62,500 nt of DNA from Symbiodinium natans (Eukaryota; Sar; Dinophyceae; Suessiales; Symbiodiniaceae): NCBI GenBank assembly GCA_905221605.1, contig CAJNDS010002300.1, forward strand, positions 42,501 to 105,000, read 5' to 3'. Position numbers and translations under genes: made by a program. Under the pieces are notes generated by a model. It saw only the letters and a program-made list of their open reading frames with translations, ran no database searches and was not told the DNA's origin. Shown piece by piece: positions 1-11,964 of the stretch (position 1 is its first letter; each line of letters opens with the position of its first letter).

Positions 1-1592
1 CCTGCCAGCACCTCGTCGCGCGCTGATGCCTGAAAGGATTGCATTGCGACTCGGACTCGGCGAGTACTCTCACTTCGGCCACACAGGCAGCTCTCATGCT
101 TCTGAAAGTAGCTGGAAAGATGCTGCCAAGCTGCATCTGCATGTCTCCAGACCACCTGGACTTGAGCAAGCAGGCAAGACTAACCAGGGTACCAGAATTT
201 GAGTTGGGCAGTCTTCTGGATAGAGGCTTTGGCCTGCAAGAGGGTGGAGCCGCAAGCTCGGGGATTTTGGTCGAACAGCCAGCTAACGCAGCCCCTTGCC
301 AACCCACGTGGTAATTCATGCTGGTCGGGGTGGCAGGTGGTAATTAACAGTCGTCGCCAGTGGCATGCTCCCTCCAACAACTACATGTCGCCAATCGAGG
401 GGTGCTGGAATTGGTGTTCCCTAGGCCTTCGGGCTAAGAGTCTTGGATTCCAGGCGCAAACCGAAAATGCTCTTCCGGTCGGATGCCTATGCTTCTCTGG
501 TGGGGGCGGGGGGATTTAGTATTTACAGGGAATGAGGGGAAGGAGATTTTCGGCCACTCAACCTCCCGGAGGCCTCTGTTCTTGCCTTCTCAAGGGAACT
601 GGGAAGACTTCTGCTCTTCTTGTGTTTGCTGTCTCGATGCCTCCTGATCCTTCTTGCTTTCGACAGGATTTCCCTCCGAGCCCCTCACGTTTGCCAGGCT
701 TTGCCACTGGAGGCCGTGCAGGCTCGGTGCACCTCTCAAGTCGCAGAGGCGAAGGTGAAATCAGGCAAACCGGGGTTTTGGCTGTGCTCGGCCGCGCACA
801 CCTGATCGAAGACCATCAGCATTCAGACCTATCAACCTCTTCCTCTCCCTGACATCAAGCAGCCGAGGGGAATCACCCAAAACTTAAGCCTCATGCGCAA
901 AGCGTGTATACACCCTGAAGGCCAAAACCAACACCGCAGAAAGTCCAGACTCCTCCAAAAGGTGGCCTCGACCCAAACATCCTCAATCCTCCAAAATCGG
1001 GAACCCCCAAAATGCCTAAAATCAAAATTCAAGAGTGTCCCGGAGGCCAGGCCTCTAGCAGCGGCCGACGCCATAGGCGACAGATCGCGCGCGGCCGTAG
1101 TGGCAAACGTCCGGGCCTTTTGCTCATCTGATTCAGGGTTTCAAGTAGCTCGCCATGGGCAAAACCGCAGTTCAATGCCCTGGCGCGAAGCTCAGCCAAA
1201 CTCCAAGCTGAAGCAGAGGAGCCAAGTTAGCCAGCTCCGATCCGGTGGGCTCCAGCTGGCAACGCCCTGGGCATGTACAAGGTGTGAGGTGGCTGTTTTA
1301 CCGTGCAAGGAATCTACAGCGGCTGCGACTCCGCCTGCGAAACCTTGAGACCCAAAGCCAGTGTTGGTGCCATGGCAGGGCGGTATGCTTTTGGGGACTC
1401 GAGGGGCCCTGTGAAACGACATGTTGAAGCATCTATAACCTTCAACACCAACATTACATGCCGTGAAGCAACGAGAACCCACAAAAACCCAAGCTTTGAG
1501 CCGTCAACATCACCGTGAATCCAGTGCAATCGTCTTGAGTCTTACAGCCCAACGCAGAAAACCCCGTCAATCGCACTGCAAAAACCATAAAA
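1..1592. other. unassigned 1.6 kb
   Basis: No repeat array or recognisable protein is seen. Several overlapping frames of 60-150 codons are open on both strands, as elsewhere in this GC-balanced DNA, and none has a known motif or a convincing splice-site pair. Confidence 0.5.
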
Positions 1593-1657
1593 GCCCTAAG
1601 CCCTAAACCCTAAACCCTAAACGCTAAACCCTAAACCCTAAACCCTAAACCCTAAAC
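1593..1657 (-). repeat. (CCCTAAA)n array, about 9 units
   Basis: One unit reads CGCTAAA. On the minus strand the array starts exactly at the end of the exon-like island 1658-1733. Confidence 0.97.
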
Positions 1658-1733
1658 CGTGGAGCCAAAGGCGCTGGCTGCATCCACCAAAGCTGCACCG
1701 GGCAGTGCCAGGGCAGCTAAGGACCACAAGGCA
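1658..1733 (-). CDS. candidate exon, OPR/RAP-type helical repeat
   Basis: On the minus strand, CCCTTCCAG (an acceptor-like sequence) is followed by a frame reading ALWSLAALALPGAALVDAA, which stops being open only at the array. The L-W-S-L-A-A-L pattern resembles the helical repeat of octotricopeptide/RAP proteins that bind organelle RNA; this is motif memory, not an alignment. The donor would be ACG|GTTTAG, made by the first TTTAGGG unit. A small inverted-repeat element sits just upstream in the presumed intron. Exon ends are inferred. Confidence 0.5.
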
Positions 1734-1762
1734 CTGGAAGGGTCCTGCCTCCAGAAACCCAA

Positions 1763-1876
1763 AGAGCCCAATACCCCTTAATGAAGGAATATATATATAT
1801 ATATCTATATTCTTTAAAAGGGATCCTTATTATGATTTTCACGAATATTCCTTAAATTAAGGGGTAATGGGCTCTT
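1763..1876. mobile_element. MITE family A, copy 1
   Basis: Inverted ends AGAGCCCAATACCCCTTAA and TTAAGGGGTAATGGGCTCTT enclose an AT-rich core with a conserved AAAGGGATCCTTATTATGATTT block and a (TA)n expansion. Related copies lie at 29.4, 44.2, 44.4 and 46.7 kb. No transposase is present. Confidence 0.85.
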
Positions 1877-2294
1877 CAGGAAGGTCTTGATGGTTCTTGG
1901 GCAGTCGGGAGGCACGTTCAACCCTAAATCCTGAAAACCTGATCGTTAACCTCAAACCTTCATACCTGAACATCAACATACATCAACGTACATCAACACC
2001 GTCAGACTTCGGATGGCTGATGGAGTAAGGAGTGGCATCGCGTGGCCATGCGCCATGGCTGTATGCGATTTTTAGACTCTTCCCGAAGAGTTTATATGGA
2101 TTAGCGTGAACCTCGATCCGGAACATCCGGATAACATCTTCCAATCCTGCCGAGTCCTAGCAATTCCCATGGCCCATGATCCCAAAGCTTTCGGGGGGGA
2201 CGCTTGAAATCCTTCATTCGTTGATCAGATGGCGCATAACATAATCTGCACGTTGTTTATGCATCAAAACTCATAAATATACAATATACAATTC

Positions 2295-2296
<2 letters not shown>
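1877..2296. other. non-repetitive spacer
   Basis: Apart from two short repeats of ACATCAAC near 1970-2000, nothing is recognised. Confidence 0.5.

Positions 2297-2297
<1 letters not shown>

Positions 2298-2333
<36 letters not shown>
2298..2333. repeat. (TA)n microsatellite
   Basis: About 18 TA dinucleotides inside an AT-rich stretch that runs to about 2560. Confidence 0.97.
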
Positions 2334-2336
<3 letters not shown>

Positions 2337-2417
2337 AGGTATGTACAAATAACAAACATACAATCACAGTGTACAGAAGATATATTAAACATACAAACTT
2401 AGAATATACGTGTCTAT

Positions 2418-2445
2418 ACATATATATATATATATATATATATAT
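2418..2445. repeat. (TA)n microsatellite
   Basis: Second TA run about 85 bp after the first, in the same AT-rich block. Confidence 0.95.
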
Positions 2446-2639
2446 CAAACTTCACAAAACCAGTACAAGAAACTGTAGATTGATACATGTAATAAAACAA
2501 AAGCAAATAAAAAAATCTACCATGCAAGGAAAGAATGAAAACTTGACATCTTGATATCACACACAGGCTGAAAGCCGAAATCTATCCGCTGCGCTCAAGG
2601 TCAGAAAATGGGATCAAGGTAGCTAGGAGCCGTACCAAA

Positions 2640-3035
<396 letters not shown>

Positions 3036-3157
3036 AGGGCTAGTCTTTAAACACGCGGAAGTGGAAAGTGGAAAGGAGAGTCCCGGAAAAAAATGAAATT
3101 GAAAAGTGACCGTCTGAAGGAAGTATCTGTTTGATTTGTGTGTGTTAATATACATAT

Positions 3158-3247
3158 GTATCTATCTATCTATCTATCTATCTAATCTATATATTATAAT
3201 ATATATATATATATATATTAAATAAAAACTGTATATATATGTAAATG

Positions 3248-3278
<31 letters not shown>

Positions 3279-3280
3279 GT
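3158..3280. repeat. TATC and TA microsatellites
   Basis: (TATC)7 at 3158-3185 followed by several (TA)n runs with interspersed TGTA. Confidence 0.92.
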
Positions 3281-3385
3281 AGACCTAGCCGGCCTGCTGT
3301 GCCCCACAAGCCCAGTCGCCATGGCCGAGCGACAGAGAGCGGTGACAGGCGGCGGCTTTGAGACCTCGGGCGCGGGTGATCTATT

Positions 3386-3433
3386 CAGGGTTTAGGGTTT
3401 AGGGTTTAGGGTTTAGGGTTTAAGGTTTAGGGC
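3386..3433 (+). repeat. (TTTAGGG)n array, about 7 units
   Basis: Starts TTCAGGG; the last unit is TTTAAGG. Confidence 0.97.
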
Positions 3434-3796
3434 TTTGCCGGTGTCTAGGTCTTCATGCTGCTTGCTGCACTTTGGGGTTGCAGGATGCGCAATCTTGAAT
3501 TTAAGTGACCTGTGGGCTCCAGGGCTCGTGGCTCCAGGATCCTTGTGCCCTATTTTGGATGTCGAAGAACTCTGTCAGCAAGCGTTTGGACTTCGGGAAG
3601 CCTGCTTTTGCCTACAAGTACGAGTCACAGGCCAACGCTTATAAATACGAAGCGAAGGTAAGGTGGACAGCCCCTTTAAGGCCCTCAACATCAGACCATC
3701 GCAGTCACCCGTAGTGAAACTGGTTTGTGAAAGTGCGAAGTGCATTGATGCAGCTAGTGTGCACCCAGATCTGTGGGACCTCAAGCGGAGAAGGCA
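3434..3796. other. unassigned 360 bp between arrays
   Basis: Bounded by a TTTAGGG array on the left and a CCCTAAA array on the right, the arrangement proposed here for introns on the minus strand. Short frames on both strands are not distinctive. Confidence 0.4.
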
Positions 3797-3881
3797 CCCT
3801 AAACCCTAAACCCTAAACCCTAAACCCTAAACCCTAAACCCTAAACCCTAAACCCTAAACCCTAAACCCTAAACCCTAAAC
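3797..3881 (-). repeat. (CCCTAAA)n array, 12 units
   Basis: Nearly perfect units. Confidence 0.98.
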
Positions 3882-3954
3882 CCCTTCACGTTTGCGCACC
3901 GCGGGTCTCACAAGAGTAGCTGGAGGGAATGCCCTGATCCTTCCTGGGCCTCCC
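3882..3954 (-). CDS. candidate exon, unknown protein
   Basis: After GGCAG on the minus strand two frames are open to the array: one reads RAFPPATLVRPAVRKREG, the other RKDQGIPSSYSCETRGAQT. The donor would be GG|GTTTAG at the array edge. The island is exon-like in size and composition, but the frame cannot be chosen and the product is not recognised. Confidence 0.3.
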
Positions 3955-4700
3955 TGCCGAAATCTTTGCGAGGCCCCAGAGGGTGTTCGAACGGGACTGT
4001 GGATTGAGCCCTGCCACCTGGCAGAGAATCTTTAGTTGGAGATTAAAGCTCCGAAGTTTTGAGGTTCGGGAGGTTCACGGATTGCAGGGCTCGGAGATTT
4101 GAAGCTTTGCAAGGAACTTGCAAGGGATTCTGGTGCCCAAAGTGTGAACACAAGAACCCAAACTCCAAATTGAACCCCCAAAACCGGAACGGCGAATCCC
4201 AATCCACTAGCCAAGCCTCAAACACCAATGCGGGCTGATCTTCCAAGCAGGGCCCTCTGATTCTCCTAGCTACAAGAACCTCGTTTGCTTTTTTACCTTG
4301 AGGTGGGGATCTCGAAGCATTTATTGTTTTCGCAAACCGTCGGCACCCATCGCATTCGCATCCAAAACTTAAACACGAGATTGCTCGCGTGAAAGCCTCC
4401 TAAACCTAAACCCTGAACAGGACGCAATAAGGCCCTTCCCTGGCGGCCTTGTGGATGGTTTCCTCAGCCAGAGCCTCCAATGAGCACCTGGAATCTTGGG
4501 CATGTTCTGGCTCGAACTTTTCTCAAAGGGTGATTATTTGTGTTCCTCCCTCCCCCCACTCCTGCCCCTCCACCCATGACATGTAACCTGCGCGTTTCTG
4601 ACCTTTCGACGGTACTGTCAGAAGTCTGTGCACACTGACGAGCAGGATACTGCTAGAATCTTGAGCAGTGGGTAGCATGCGCCTGCCGCAGATCTCTGAA
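3955..4700. other. unassigned spacer
   Basis: Holds one very short telomere-like stretch at 4402-4417 and a CT/C-rich tract (4545-4575). No gene is recognised. Confidence 0.5.
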
Positions 4701-4707
4701 CTTCACC

Positions 4708-4730
4708 CCTCCCCCCCCCTCCCCCCCCGC
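4708..4730. repeat. C-rich homopolymer tract
   Basis: Two runs of 8-9 C separated by a T, followed by CGCAG. Confidence 0.9.
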
Positions 4731-5727
4731 AGCGGATGCGCTTATTGAAGCATGTTCATATTTACTTGTGGGAGAGCGATTTGCTCACAACACTGCGACG
4801 TGCTTTAGAACTTCTACGGCCAAGGGCTCAGCGTTGGGGTGTAGGCTTGCCTGCCAAGCCCCCAAACCCTCAAATCCGATGGCTGCACGACCCATGGAAG
4901 ACTTGGCAAAGTCGCACTCAGAAGGCAAGACTAGCAGCTCACGCTTGTGGGCCTCTATCACGGACACAGTGCTCAAGCAAGCTCTCATTTTGGGGGAACA
5001 CGAATTTTCTGCCAGCGAAGACGCCCATGCGAAGCCAGCGACTGGGCCATCCTCTGGACGCAAAGTTGACACAGAACCCGTGAATCCCAAACCCTGAGCT
5101 ACTTAAGCCTGAAAGCTTTGTGAGGGTACTGAACTAGATATACTGCATATTTATATAGCAGGAGTAGGGTACCTCTTCCTGCTAGGGTTTCGGGTTTAGG
5201 GGCATAAAGGTGTTTGCAGGGGAGGAATGCCATGAGTCTCAGTGAGAATGGCGAGTGGTTGTCAGATTCGTGCTCCTCTGTCTGCATGCCATACACTACA
5301 ACTTGTGAATCGGAACCGCTCCGGTTTAGCAGCTTCCCTAAGGGCATTTCTTGTGCTTTAGGGGTGATTTTTTTTGAGCGGTTGAGACCTGCGGTTGCAG
5401 TCATATTTCCTAAAGGCACGCGAACATGTCAATCTTACGCACGCTGAAGCACCAAAGCACTGAACACGGGGGGCGGCCCTTCATAATTAAAGGGAGTGAG
5501 CCCCCAGATAATATGTCACGTAGTTTAGGCTCCTCGTTCGCTCGCAACAAGCACGCGGGTCCTTGTCTTCTGTTTCGCTTGTTCATGTGCCCTCTTCACG
5601 GGTTCTTCATGGATTTCCTGTTCTCCAAGCCGGCTTTGCTCAATTAATAACATTATCTCTTGCGAACTAGAGGAATGACTCATGATGTACTAGCGAACAC
5701 GGGCACGTCACACACTTCCCTTACCCC
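4731..5727. other. unassigned 1 kb
   Basis: Frames of 100-115 codons are open on both strands (4736-5097) with no clear strand preference. The stretch 5099-5650 likewise has only short overlapping frames. No repeat is recognised. Confidence 0.45.
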
Positions 5728-5841
5728 CTACTTTGGGGGAGATGAGCCCTTAAAGGGTTTATGGTTCATATACCTTAACAGGAACTACAATAGTCAGGGT
5801 ATAGGACCCCAATTGTAGGGTTCATTTTGTCCCCAAGGTAG
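5728..5841 (+). mobile_element. MITE family C, copy 1
   Basis: Ends with GTCCCCAAGGTA; the left inverted end is decayed (CTACTTTGGGGGAG). The internal block of about 80 bp (ATGGTTCATATACCTTAA then CAGGGTATAGGACCCCAA) is nearly identical to the copy at 5961-6076. Confidence 0.85.
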
Positions 5842-5960
5842 GCCCGGCGAGCACTCCTCCGTGCTGTGTTGGCGGTCTCTTGACCATCGAGCTCCTGGCA
5901 GTGTCGCGGTCGCGAGTTTAGCGGATCGTTGGGCATCTTCTACGCTTCAACACGGGACTA

Positions 5961-6076
5961 CTACCTTGGGGACAAAAAAAAGCCCTAAAAGGGTCTATGG
6001 TTCACATACCTTAAAAGGAATTACAATAGTCAGGGTATAGGACCCCAATTTTAGGGTTCATTTGGTCCCCAAGGTA
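5961..6076 (+). mobile_element. MITE family C, copy 2
   Basis: Perfect inverted ends TACCTTGGGGAC and GTCCCCAAGGTA, 116 bp in all. Lies 120 bp after copy 1 in the same orientation. Confidence 0.9.
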
Positions 6077-6655
6077 CGGGTGTCTTGCTTGGAGGGGCCC
6101 CGCAACCGTACGGGGCCAAAACTAGACCCTATACCAGTCCAGTGTTCAGCCGAGACGTGCCTGCATCATTCGCTGCGCCTCTATGGCCAAAGCCTCAGCA
6201 CAAGGTTTAGGGTTGGGCCTCGCAGAGGCTTACGTGAGCGCTCAGCCCAAACCATCCGATCGGAATCCAAGACAAAGCTGCCCGCATCGTAGGCTCAATG
6301 TATCCAGCATGCAAGTCGAGCATCACCTAAACCGAGCTCAAAACAAAGATCTAGATATTCTCATGGTTTGGCGGCGCGACGCCGGAGTTGCAAGGCGCAT
6401 GCTTCCAAAACGACGGCAGCAACGAAAACCCCTCGCAAAGCAGCGGCTGAGTTGCTGCTAGTGTCCTTTCCTATTTGCTCACCCTCCGCGAATCTGGAAA
6501 CTTGGAGGGTGGAAGCCTGGAAATCTGGAAAACTAGAGGGTGCAAATCTGGAAACTCGGAAATCTGGAGTCTGGCAAGTGTGGGCCACCCTTTGATTTGC
6601 ATCTCCTGTCTTGGAACTCGAGGCTCAAGACTCTTCGAAAGGGGAAAGGGGTCCA
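6077..6655. other. unassigned; weak GGAAAT/CTGGAAA repeats
   Basis: Around 6490-6575 the word TCTGGAAA recurs five times with variations, giving a weak 15-25 bp periodicity. Open frames are short and present on both strands. Confidence 0.45.
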
Positions 6656-6700
6656 GGTTTTTTTTCGTGTTTTTTTTCTGGTTTTTTTTTGTGTTTTTCA
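6656..6700. repeat. T-rich tract
   Basis: Several runs of 8-9 T interrupted by G or C, directly before a telomere-like array; adenine-rich AAAAACACGAAAAA words follow that array at 6898-6945. Confidence 0.85.
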
Positions 6701-6703
6701 TGG

Positions 6704-6880
6704 CTTAGGGTAGGGTCTAGGGTTCAGGGTTTGGGGTTTAGGGTTTAGGGTTTAGGGTTTCGGGTTTAGGGTTTAGGGTTTAGGGTTTAGGGGTTAGGGG
6801 TTAGGGGTTAGGGGTTCGGGGTTAGGGTTTAGGGTTTAGGGTTTAGGGTTTAGGGTTTCGGGTTTAGGGTTTAGGGCTTT
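6704..6880 (+). repeat. (TTTAGGG)n array, variant-rich
   Basis: About 25 units. A TTAGGGG sub-block lies at 6789-6817 and TTTCGGG units occur on both sides of it. Confidence 0.96.
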
Positions 6881-7005
6881 ATTTTCACCTAAAACCGTAA
6901 AAAACACGAAAAAACAACCAATAAAAACACGAAAAAAGAACCATCAGCCCATCGAAAGGCGTAGGAAGGCGTAGCCCAAGAGTTTTTTCTGAGACCCTTC
7001 AATGC

Positions 7006-7032
7006 ACCCTAAACCCTAAACCCTAAACCCTG
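7006..7032 (-). repeat. (CCCTAAA)n array, 4 units
   Basis: Left border of a 128 bp GC-rich island. Confidence 0.95.
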
Positions 7033-7033
7033 A

Positions 7034-7153
7034 TCTTCAATCTTCGGTGTCCCGTCTTGAAGCAACTGCTGACATGGGAGCCTGCATGGGCGGCCCAACG
7101 AACAGCGCCGCGGCAGCGAACTCCCACATGGTGTTGGCCGCATTCCTCGGGGG
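7034..7153 (-). CDS. candidate exon, OPR/RAP-type helical repeat
   Basis: On the minus strand CTGTTTGAG is followed by PPRNAANTMWEFAAAAL and then FVGPPMQAPMSAVAS. The N-x-A-N-T-x-W-x-F-A core is what octotricopeptide/RAP repeats show. The frame meets TGA about 20 bp before the array, so the donor must lie upstream of it; GCA|GTTGCT is one option. The acceptor lies 7 bp from the right-hand array. Function is inferred from the motif only. Confidence 0.45.
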
Positions 7154-7160
7154 CTCAAAC

Positions 7161-7248
7161 AGGGTTTAGGGCTTTAGGGGTTTAGGGTCTAGGGTTCGGG
7201 GGTTTAGGATTTAGGGTTCAAGGGTTTAGGGTTTGGGGTTTTGGGCCT
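7161..7248 (+). repeat. (TTTAGGG)n array, degenerate
   Basis: About 12 units with insertions (GGGGTTTAGGG, TTTAGGGTCTAGGG) and a TTTTGGG end. Confidence 0.93.
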
Positions 7249-9785
7249 AGAGATCCCAGTCTTCCACACGGACACCCGACATGCCAACCGAAACCCTCCA
7301 CAAGAGACAGCCCTCAAGCTCCAATCATCCAAACATGAAGTCCCAAACTCCCCAAAAACAACCAAAAAGCCCCCAAGGTTCTAGGAAGCTGAAAGCACTT
7401 AAAGCCCCTCCATGCATCCGAATGCCCGAACCCTACTGAAGTCTTCGACCCGAATGCCCCGAATGCCTCCCTGAAGGCCCATCGAATGGCGCTGGGATGC
7501 TGCGGTGAGGATTCCTGGCGCAGGTCCATGGCCGCACGGGCCACTGCCTCCATTAGGGGCCTGGGTCCGAGACAAGGAGTTGTGGTTCATATGCTTTAAG
7601 AGGAATTATATATAGGGTACCCTAAAAGGGGTTATGGTTCATATTGGGATTTGATTGAGATCTTGAGAATATTTGAGAATCCTACCGGGGTGGCATGTGA
7701 GATTTGACTGCGAAGGCCAGCTTGAGACGTTGAAGTGAGCTGAGCCATAGGCAAGGTGCAGGGCCAGAGGTCTGTATTTGTTCTGACCCTGAAGCAGGGT
7801 CCAAGCCTTCGAGGCTCTGTAAAAAAAAAAAAAGCTTTGCACGATTAAGGTTGTACAAAGCTGGGATCTTGGGGGAGGGAGTGGGGGATGGTGCGGGCCA
7901 ATGGGCGCCAGAGCACCAGTCTAGATCGAAGTCACGTTGAATCCACAGTCCCACCCTCAGACCTCCCTAAACTCCGCAGGCGACTTGTGGGAGGTTTTGA
8001 AGTGGTTCAGTGTCAGCCAAGTTCCCGGCTCTCCGCGAGCACCCGGTGCAGCATGTGCCCGAGCTGTCATCGAAACGCCTGAAGCGGCCACTGGACATGA
8101 ATGCAGGATTTGTGTACCATTCCTCGCTCAGGGCTTGCATGGTTCAAGGATGGGTGTAGGGGCCCAGGGCTCCAGGCGCAGAGTATGGCCATAGAAGAAA
8201 CCTGAACGACTCTACAGACCGAAACGCCGGCCTTGCGGCTGAAGCTCAGTGACGGTGGCGAGGACGACCTCTTTTCGGGTGTATGAATCGGAGTAGTATA
8301 TTGGTTTTGCACGTGAGAGGTGGCATTCAGATGTCTTGTGTCTTTAACCACTTGCTGAGGGGTTCGGCCCTCATGTCGCCATGTTGTTTTGATTAGTTCC
8401 ACTCCGTTCCACGACGCCGACTCGATCGTGGCTTCGGCTCATCATAGCACTCCCGCCGTCCTGTGGGCGTTTCATGTCGCGAACGGTTCTGGGGGGTCCT
8501 TTGCATTTGGCACTGCTCTTTCGCCATCTCTGTGCCCCGAGTTGTCATGCTCGGCGGCGAGCAGAGCAAAGCTGGTGGGCATTTACAAGTCGGAGCCTCC
8601 AGCAACGCGTCCGTTGAGGCGCCGCCCGAATGCCGCTCATGAAGAGCAGAACTGTCGTCACTTGCGGGCCTTGGATCGTGCTCCAGTCCACTGAGCTCAT
8701 GCTCCGAAGCATCGACATCATGCTCGCACCTAGGTCCCGTGCGCACTGCAGTGCAGCCGCCCTGCCCAATCAACAAATTCTTGCCATGAAAGGCTTCTCA
8801 TGTCATGGGAGAAAGGCTGGCCTCTCGGGCGCGATGCTTGGACCACTTGTCTTGGTGGCACTGCCGTTCAAACTTCTGGGCGCAGCAAACTTCTCATGGC
8901 AGCCACATGCAGCCGCCACACCCATCACCTTGCTGTTGCCATCACACGAACTCTCGATAGCTGTCGTGGCTTTTGGGCCTTGGATTCCGCTCCCACCACA
9001 CTCCCGGTCGAAATCGCGCTCCCGCCTCAGTCCCGGCACGGCTGGTTGGAGAGGGTGCGAGGGATTTACAGGGGATTTGGTGGGGAGGGGGTGAGGGACG
9101 GGGGTTGGAGAGGGGTACAGACCTGCCTTGGAGCATGATTCGGGATTGCCAGCCGAAAAGCCAACAAAAGAAAACCTAAAGCCAAACGACCCTAACTCGA
9201 AATCCTACACCCATCCACTGAGGCAGAAAGCTTTCAGGTGGAACTTGAGCAGAAACCTCTCCCTGGCTTGATGATACAGCCCGGCACAGCATGCGACTGA
9301 CCCACGCAAACTTTCGCGGCTGAGTACGATGTTTTAACGTGCTGCTCGATGCCCCCACATGGACAATCTTGCACAGGCCGTGCTCTTAGCTTGGCCCCAG
9401 CCCTTTATGGAGTCCTCTCAAGACGAACAGTTGCCGTGATTTCCCCCAGCAGGTTCACTGCTGCTTGCGGAAGGGCTTCAGTTGCGTGCTAATGCCGAAT
9501 CCATCACCAAGGAGCCCTGAACCCACAAAACCGTCTAGGTCTTCTGGGGTGTTCGTGAACGCACTTGTCCACCTCAGCGTAGTTGCGTTTTATATTTTTC
9601 CGAGGTGGATGGCGTTGAGGGCAGGAATATCAGTTTCGCTGCATGTCGTTGTCATTTTGTCAGCCGTCCACGAAGCGAAGGCAATAATGCTCCAAAGTGT
9701 TCGAAACCCCAATGTGTCAGTAGACATGACAATCGGCCCAACTGAACCCTCAAGACTACATCCTGCAGTCCACTGAACCCTCAAA
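7249..9785. other. unassigned 2.5 kb
   Basis: Contains a decayed family C-like fragment (7579-7645, with GTGGTTCATATGCTTTAA), an A13 run (7820-7832) and frames of 100-154 codons on both strands at 8390-9100. A block near 8650-8680 recurs imperfectly near 8958-8993 (GGGCCTTGGAT shared). No domain is recognised. Confidence 0.45.
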
Positions 9786-9789
9786 ACTT

Positions 9790-9855
9790 ACTGTTGGGTA
9801 GCAGGGAATATATACCCTTTGAGGGATTATATAGGGCTCCCTACTAAGCAGTAAG
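9790..9855. mobile_element. MITE family G, short copy
   Basis: Inverted ends TTACTGTTGGGTAGCAGGGA and TCCCTACTAAGCAGTAAG flank a 30 bp core with an inverted CCCTTTGAGGG. The same ends occur in a longer copy at 46410-46575. Confidence 0.75.
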
Positions 9856-10002
9856 AAAATGATCGCGCGAGCTCGCTCAGGCCTCGCAAATGGCTTCCAG
9901 AGCTGCGGCGCTGTACGCAGCCGAAACACCTTTTCACGAGAGAATCAGAGGCGCAACGGGGCGAAGGTGGCGACTTTGCCAGGTCAGGGTTTCGGCCGGT
10001 GT

Positions 10003-10135
10003 ATAATGTGTAATGAGTAGAATGGTATGCAATGTATCATGAGCATAATGGTATTTCACATACACTGAGTAGAATGGTATAGAACGTATACTGAGTATCA
10101 TGGTATATAATGTATCATGGGCATAAGCGCTTGCC
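10003..10135. repeat. degenerate 40-bp tandem repeat
   Basis: GAGTAGAATGGTAT, ATGTATCATG and GCATAATGG recur with a period near 40 bp, about three units. Confidence 0.75.
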
Positions 10136-10790
10136 CTCTGATATTCAAAGTTTACCTGCCCCAGGACCTTTACGATTCCCGTATCTCTGCTTCTTTGAAA
10201 CTTGCTTTCTTTTCCTTCCCCTCTGAACCCAGAACCTCTCTTCTTATCACCTACCTCTGAGAAGGGCCCTGCGAGCTTTGGAGGATCACACACGAGATTT
10301 AAATCTGCCAAGACGTGAGAGCCTAGAGGTCCCTGGGGAAGGTTCCGTGCAGCTCAGGAGCAGGTTTTGGGATCCCAGACCAAACATGCATGGACGTGAT
10401 GGGTCTGGAGCTGGGTGTTCTGTATGCAGGTGAATCTGTACCCGTTGATGTTACGACTCTCCGTGGTCCGTTCGATCCTGTTTGCATACCCCCTCCCGGT
10501 TGGCAAGATCCGTCGCGGCATGAGAAGGACGAATATGCACAAGCTGAGGTGAATAAGGTTTTTCGTACGCGACCATGTTGGCCATTGTGGTCGTCTATGT
10601 TTGCAAGCCTGCCCCGCTGCCCAGCCCTGGCAGTTTACAAAGCTCATCCAACAGGGGCGCGCATGACAATGTGTCTGATATGGCAGCGGGTCGCTATGAC
10701 AAACCCACATGCGTGGTGTAAGCAAACGTTCTCTTCAACGCTGTCTGCTCGCGATCATCATTAAGGAGGGTAGGTTAGAGCTTAGTTGTC
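10136..10790. other. unassigned 650 bp
   Basis: Frames of about 124 codons are open on both strands at 10354-10764. There is no strand preference I can defend and no repeat. Confidence 0.4.
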
Positions 10791-10881
10791 CAGTAACCTG
10801 GGGGAACTAAAGGTTAACCTTTGGGATGATAAGGGGATTATATTACTACAAAAAGGTTAAAGGTTACCTGCCCTACTACTA
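10791..10881. mobile_element. MITE family B, copy 1
   Basis: CTTAGTTGTCCAGTAACC at one end and the inverse of CTCCTAGTAGTAG at the other surround AAAGGTTAACCTTTGGGAT and AAAAGGTTAAAGGTTACC. Its partner is at 12704-12808. Confidence 0.75.
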
Positions 10882-11388
10882 GGAGAGGCTCAGGCAGCGC
10901 CAGCTTCCGGATGTATTCAATCGCCGAGGCCCGCAGCTCGGTAGCCACAAGCTCGTGTCGCAAGCAATGGCATTGACTCCATGGACACGAAGTGGACATG
11001 ACGAAGAGCGGACATGCCGCAAAGCGTCAAGCTGCAGGCAGTGAGAGATGTTGGAAAGGGATTCTGACGAAGCTTTGCCGCAACAATGCGTCGCATGTCA
11101 GGGGAACTTCAAGCGGCACTGTGCCACACTCTTGACCGGACAGCTCCCAAAAGACGTCTTCTTAGAGAGAGCATGATAAGAAGCCACTCGGGCAGCATGG
11201 ATAGCTGCTTGATGGCGTCGTGGCTGCGATGGACAAGGAAGCCCTTACACTGCCTTGCACGTTGGCCGCCAATGGGCATGTGTTGTGCATGCCGTGTCAA
11301 GCTCTAAAGGATGGCCTACAGAAAATGAAAAATGCGGGAAAAAGGTGGGGAGATGTTTTCTGGATCAGCTGAATGCTCCTGAGCTTTT
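10882..11388. other. unassigned 500 bp
   Basis: Only short frames on both strands; no repeat recognised. Confidence 0.4.
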
Positions 11389-11389
11389 C

Positions 11390-11408
11390 TGGGGGGGGGG
11401 GGGGGGGA
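11390..11408 (+). repeat. poly-G tract
   Basis: About 18 G. On the minus strand this is a poly-C tract immediately followed by AG (CCCCCCAG), which could act as a polypyrimidine tract plus acceptor for an exon starting below 11390. Confidence 0.9.
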
Positions 11409-11820
11409 CAAGCACTGTTCACACGCTGGAACAATGCAATTTGGCATTGTTCCGCCAACTTTGGGCTTCGTGCTCCATGTTTGGCCCCTTCAGCAGAATT
11501 TTGTTCGAAGAAACAACTCAAACATTATGCGTTGGAGGATGCCACACTTTGTTACGATTGTAATATTTAAATCGAATGGGATTTTGCACTTGCAGCACAA
11601 CGTTGGCCGTAACGACTTCTTTAGGGCCTTTGACTGTCGGGGCACTTTTGGTGCTTTCCCGTCAGGGTCGTCTGGCGACTTTAGAGCATACAGTAGTAGA
11701 CACGAGGACTTACTTGTAAAGTGGGTTTGTTGTTTGGGGCTGGGACTTGCCTGGAGCCCGGGCTGTGTTGGACGGAGATGGCGGGCTGAGCTCCCACACC
11801 TGTGAGCAGGATCCCCCTCC
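11409..11820. other. unassigned 410 bp
   Basis: Frames on both strands, no recognisable product; ends at a CCCTAAA array. Confidence 0.4.
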
Positions 11821-11869
11821 CTAAACCCTAAACCCTAAACCCTAGACCCTAAACCCTAAACCCTAAACC
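11821..11869 (-). repeat. (CCCTAAA)n array, 7 units
   Basis: One CCCTAGA unit. On the minus side it is followed upstream by a small island containing the donor-like CCT|GTAAGG at 11909-11914. Confidence 0.96.
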
Positions 11870-11964
11870 TTGCAGCACCTTGCAATCTCGAATGATTCAA
11901 TGCTTGGGCCTTACAGGACGACCAATTGCCACTTGTTCTGGGTGGGGGTGTACAAGTTTGCCCA

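Noticed and set aside
8393-9138. 127- and 154-codon frames on opposite strands as genes
   Set aside because: No motif, no splice pair and both strands equally open.
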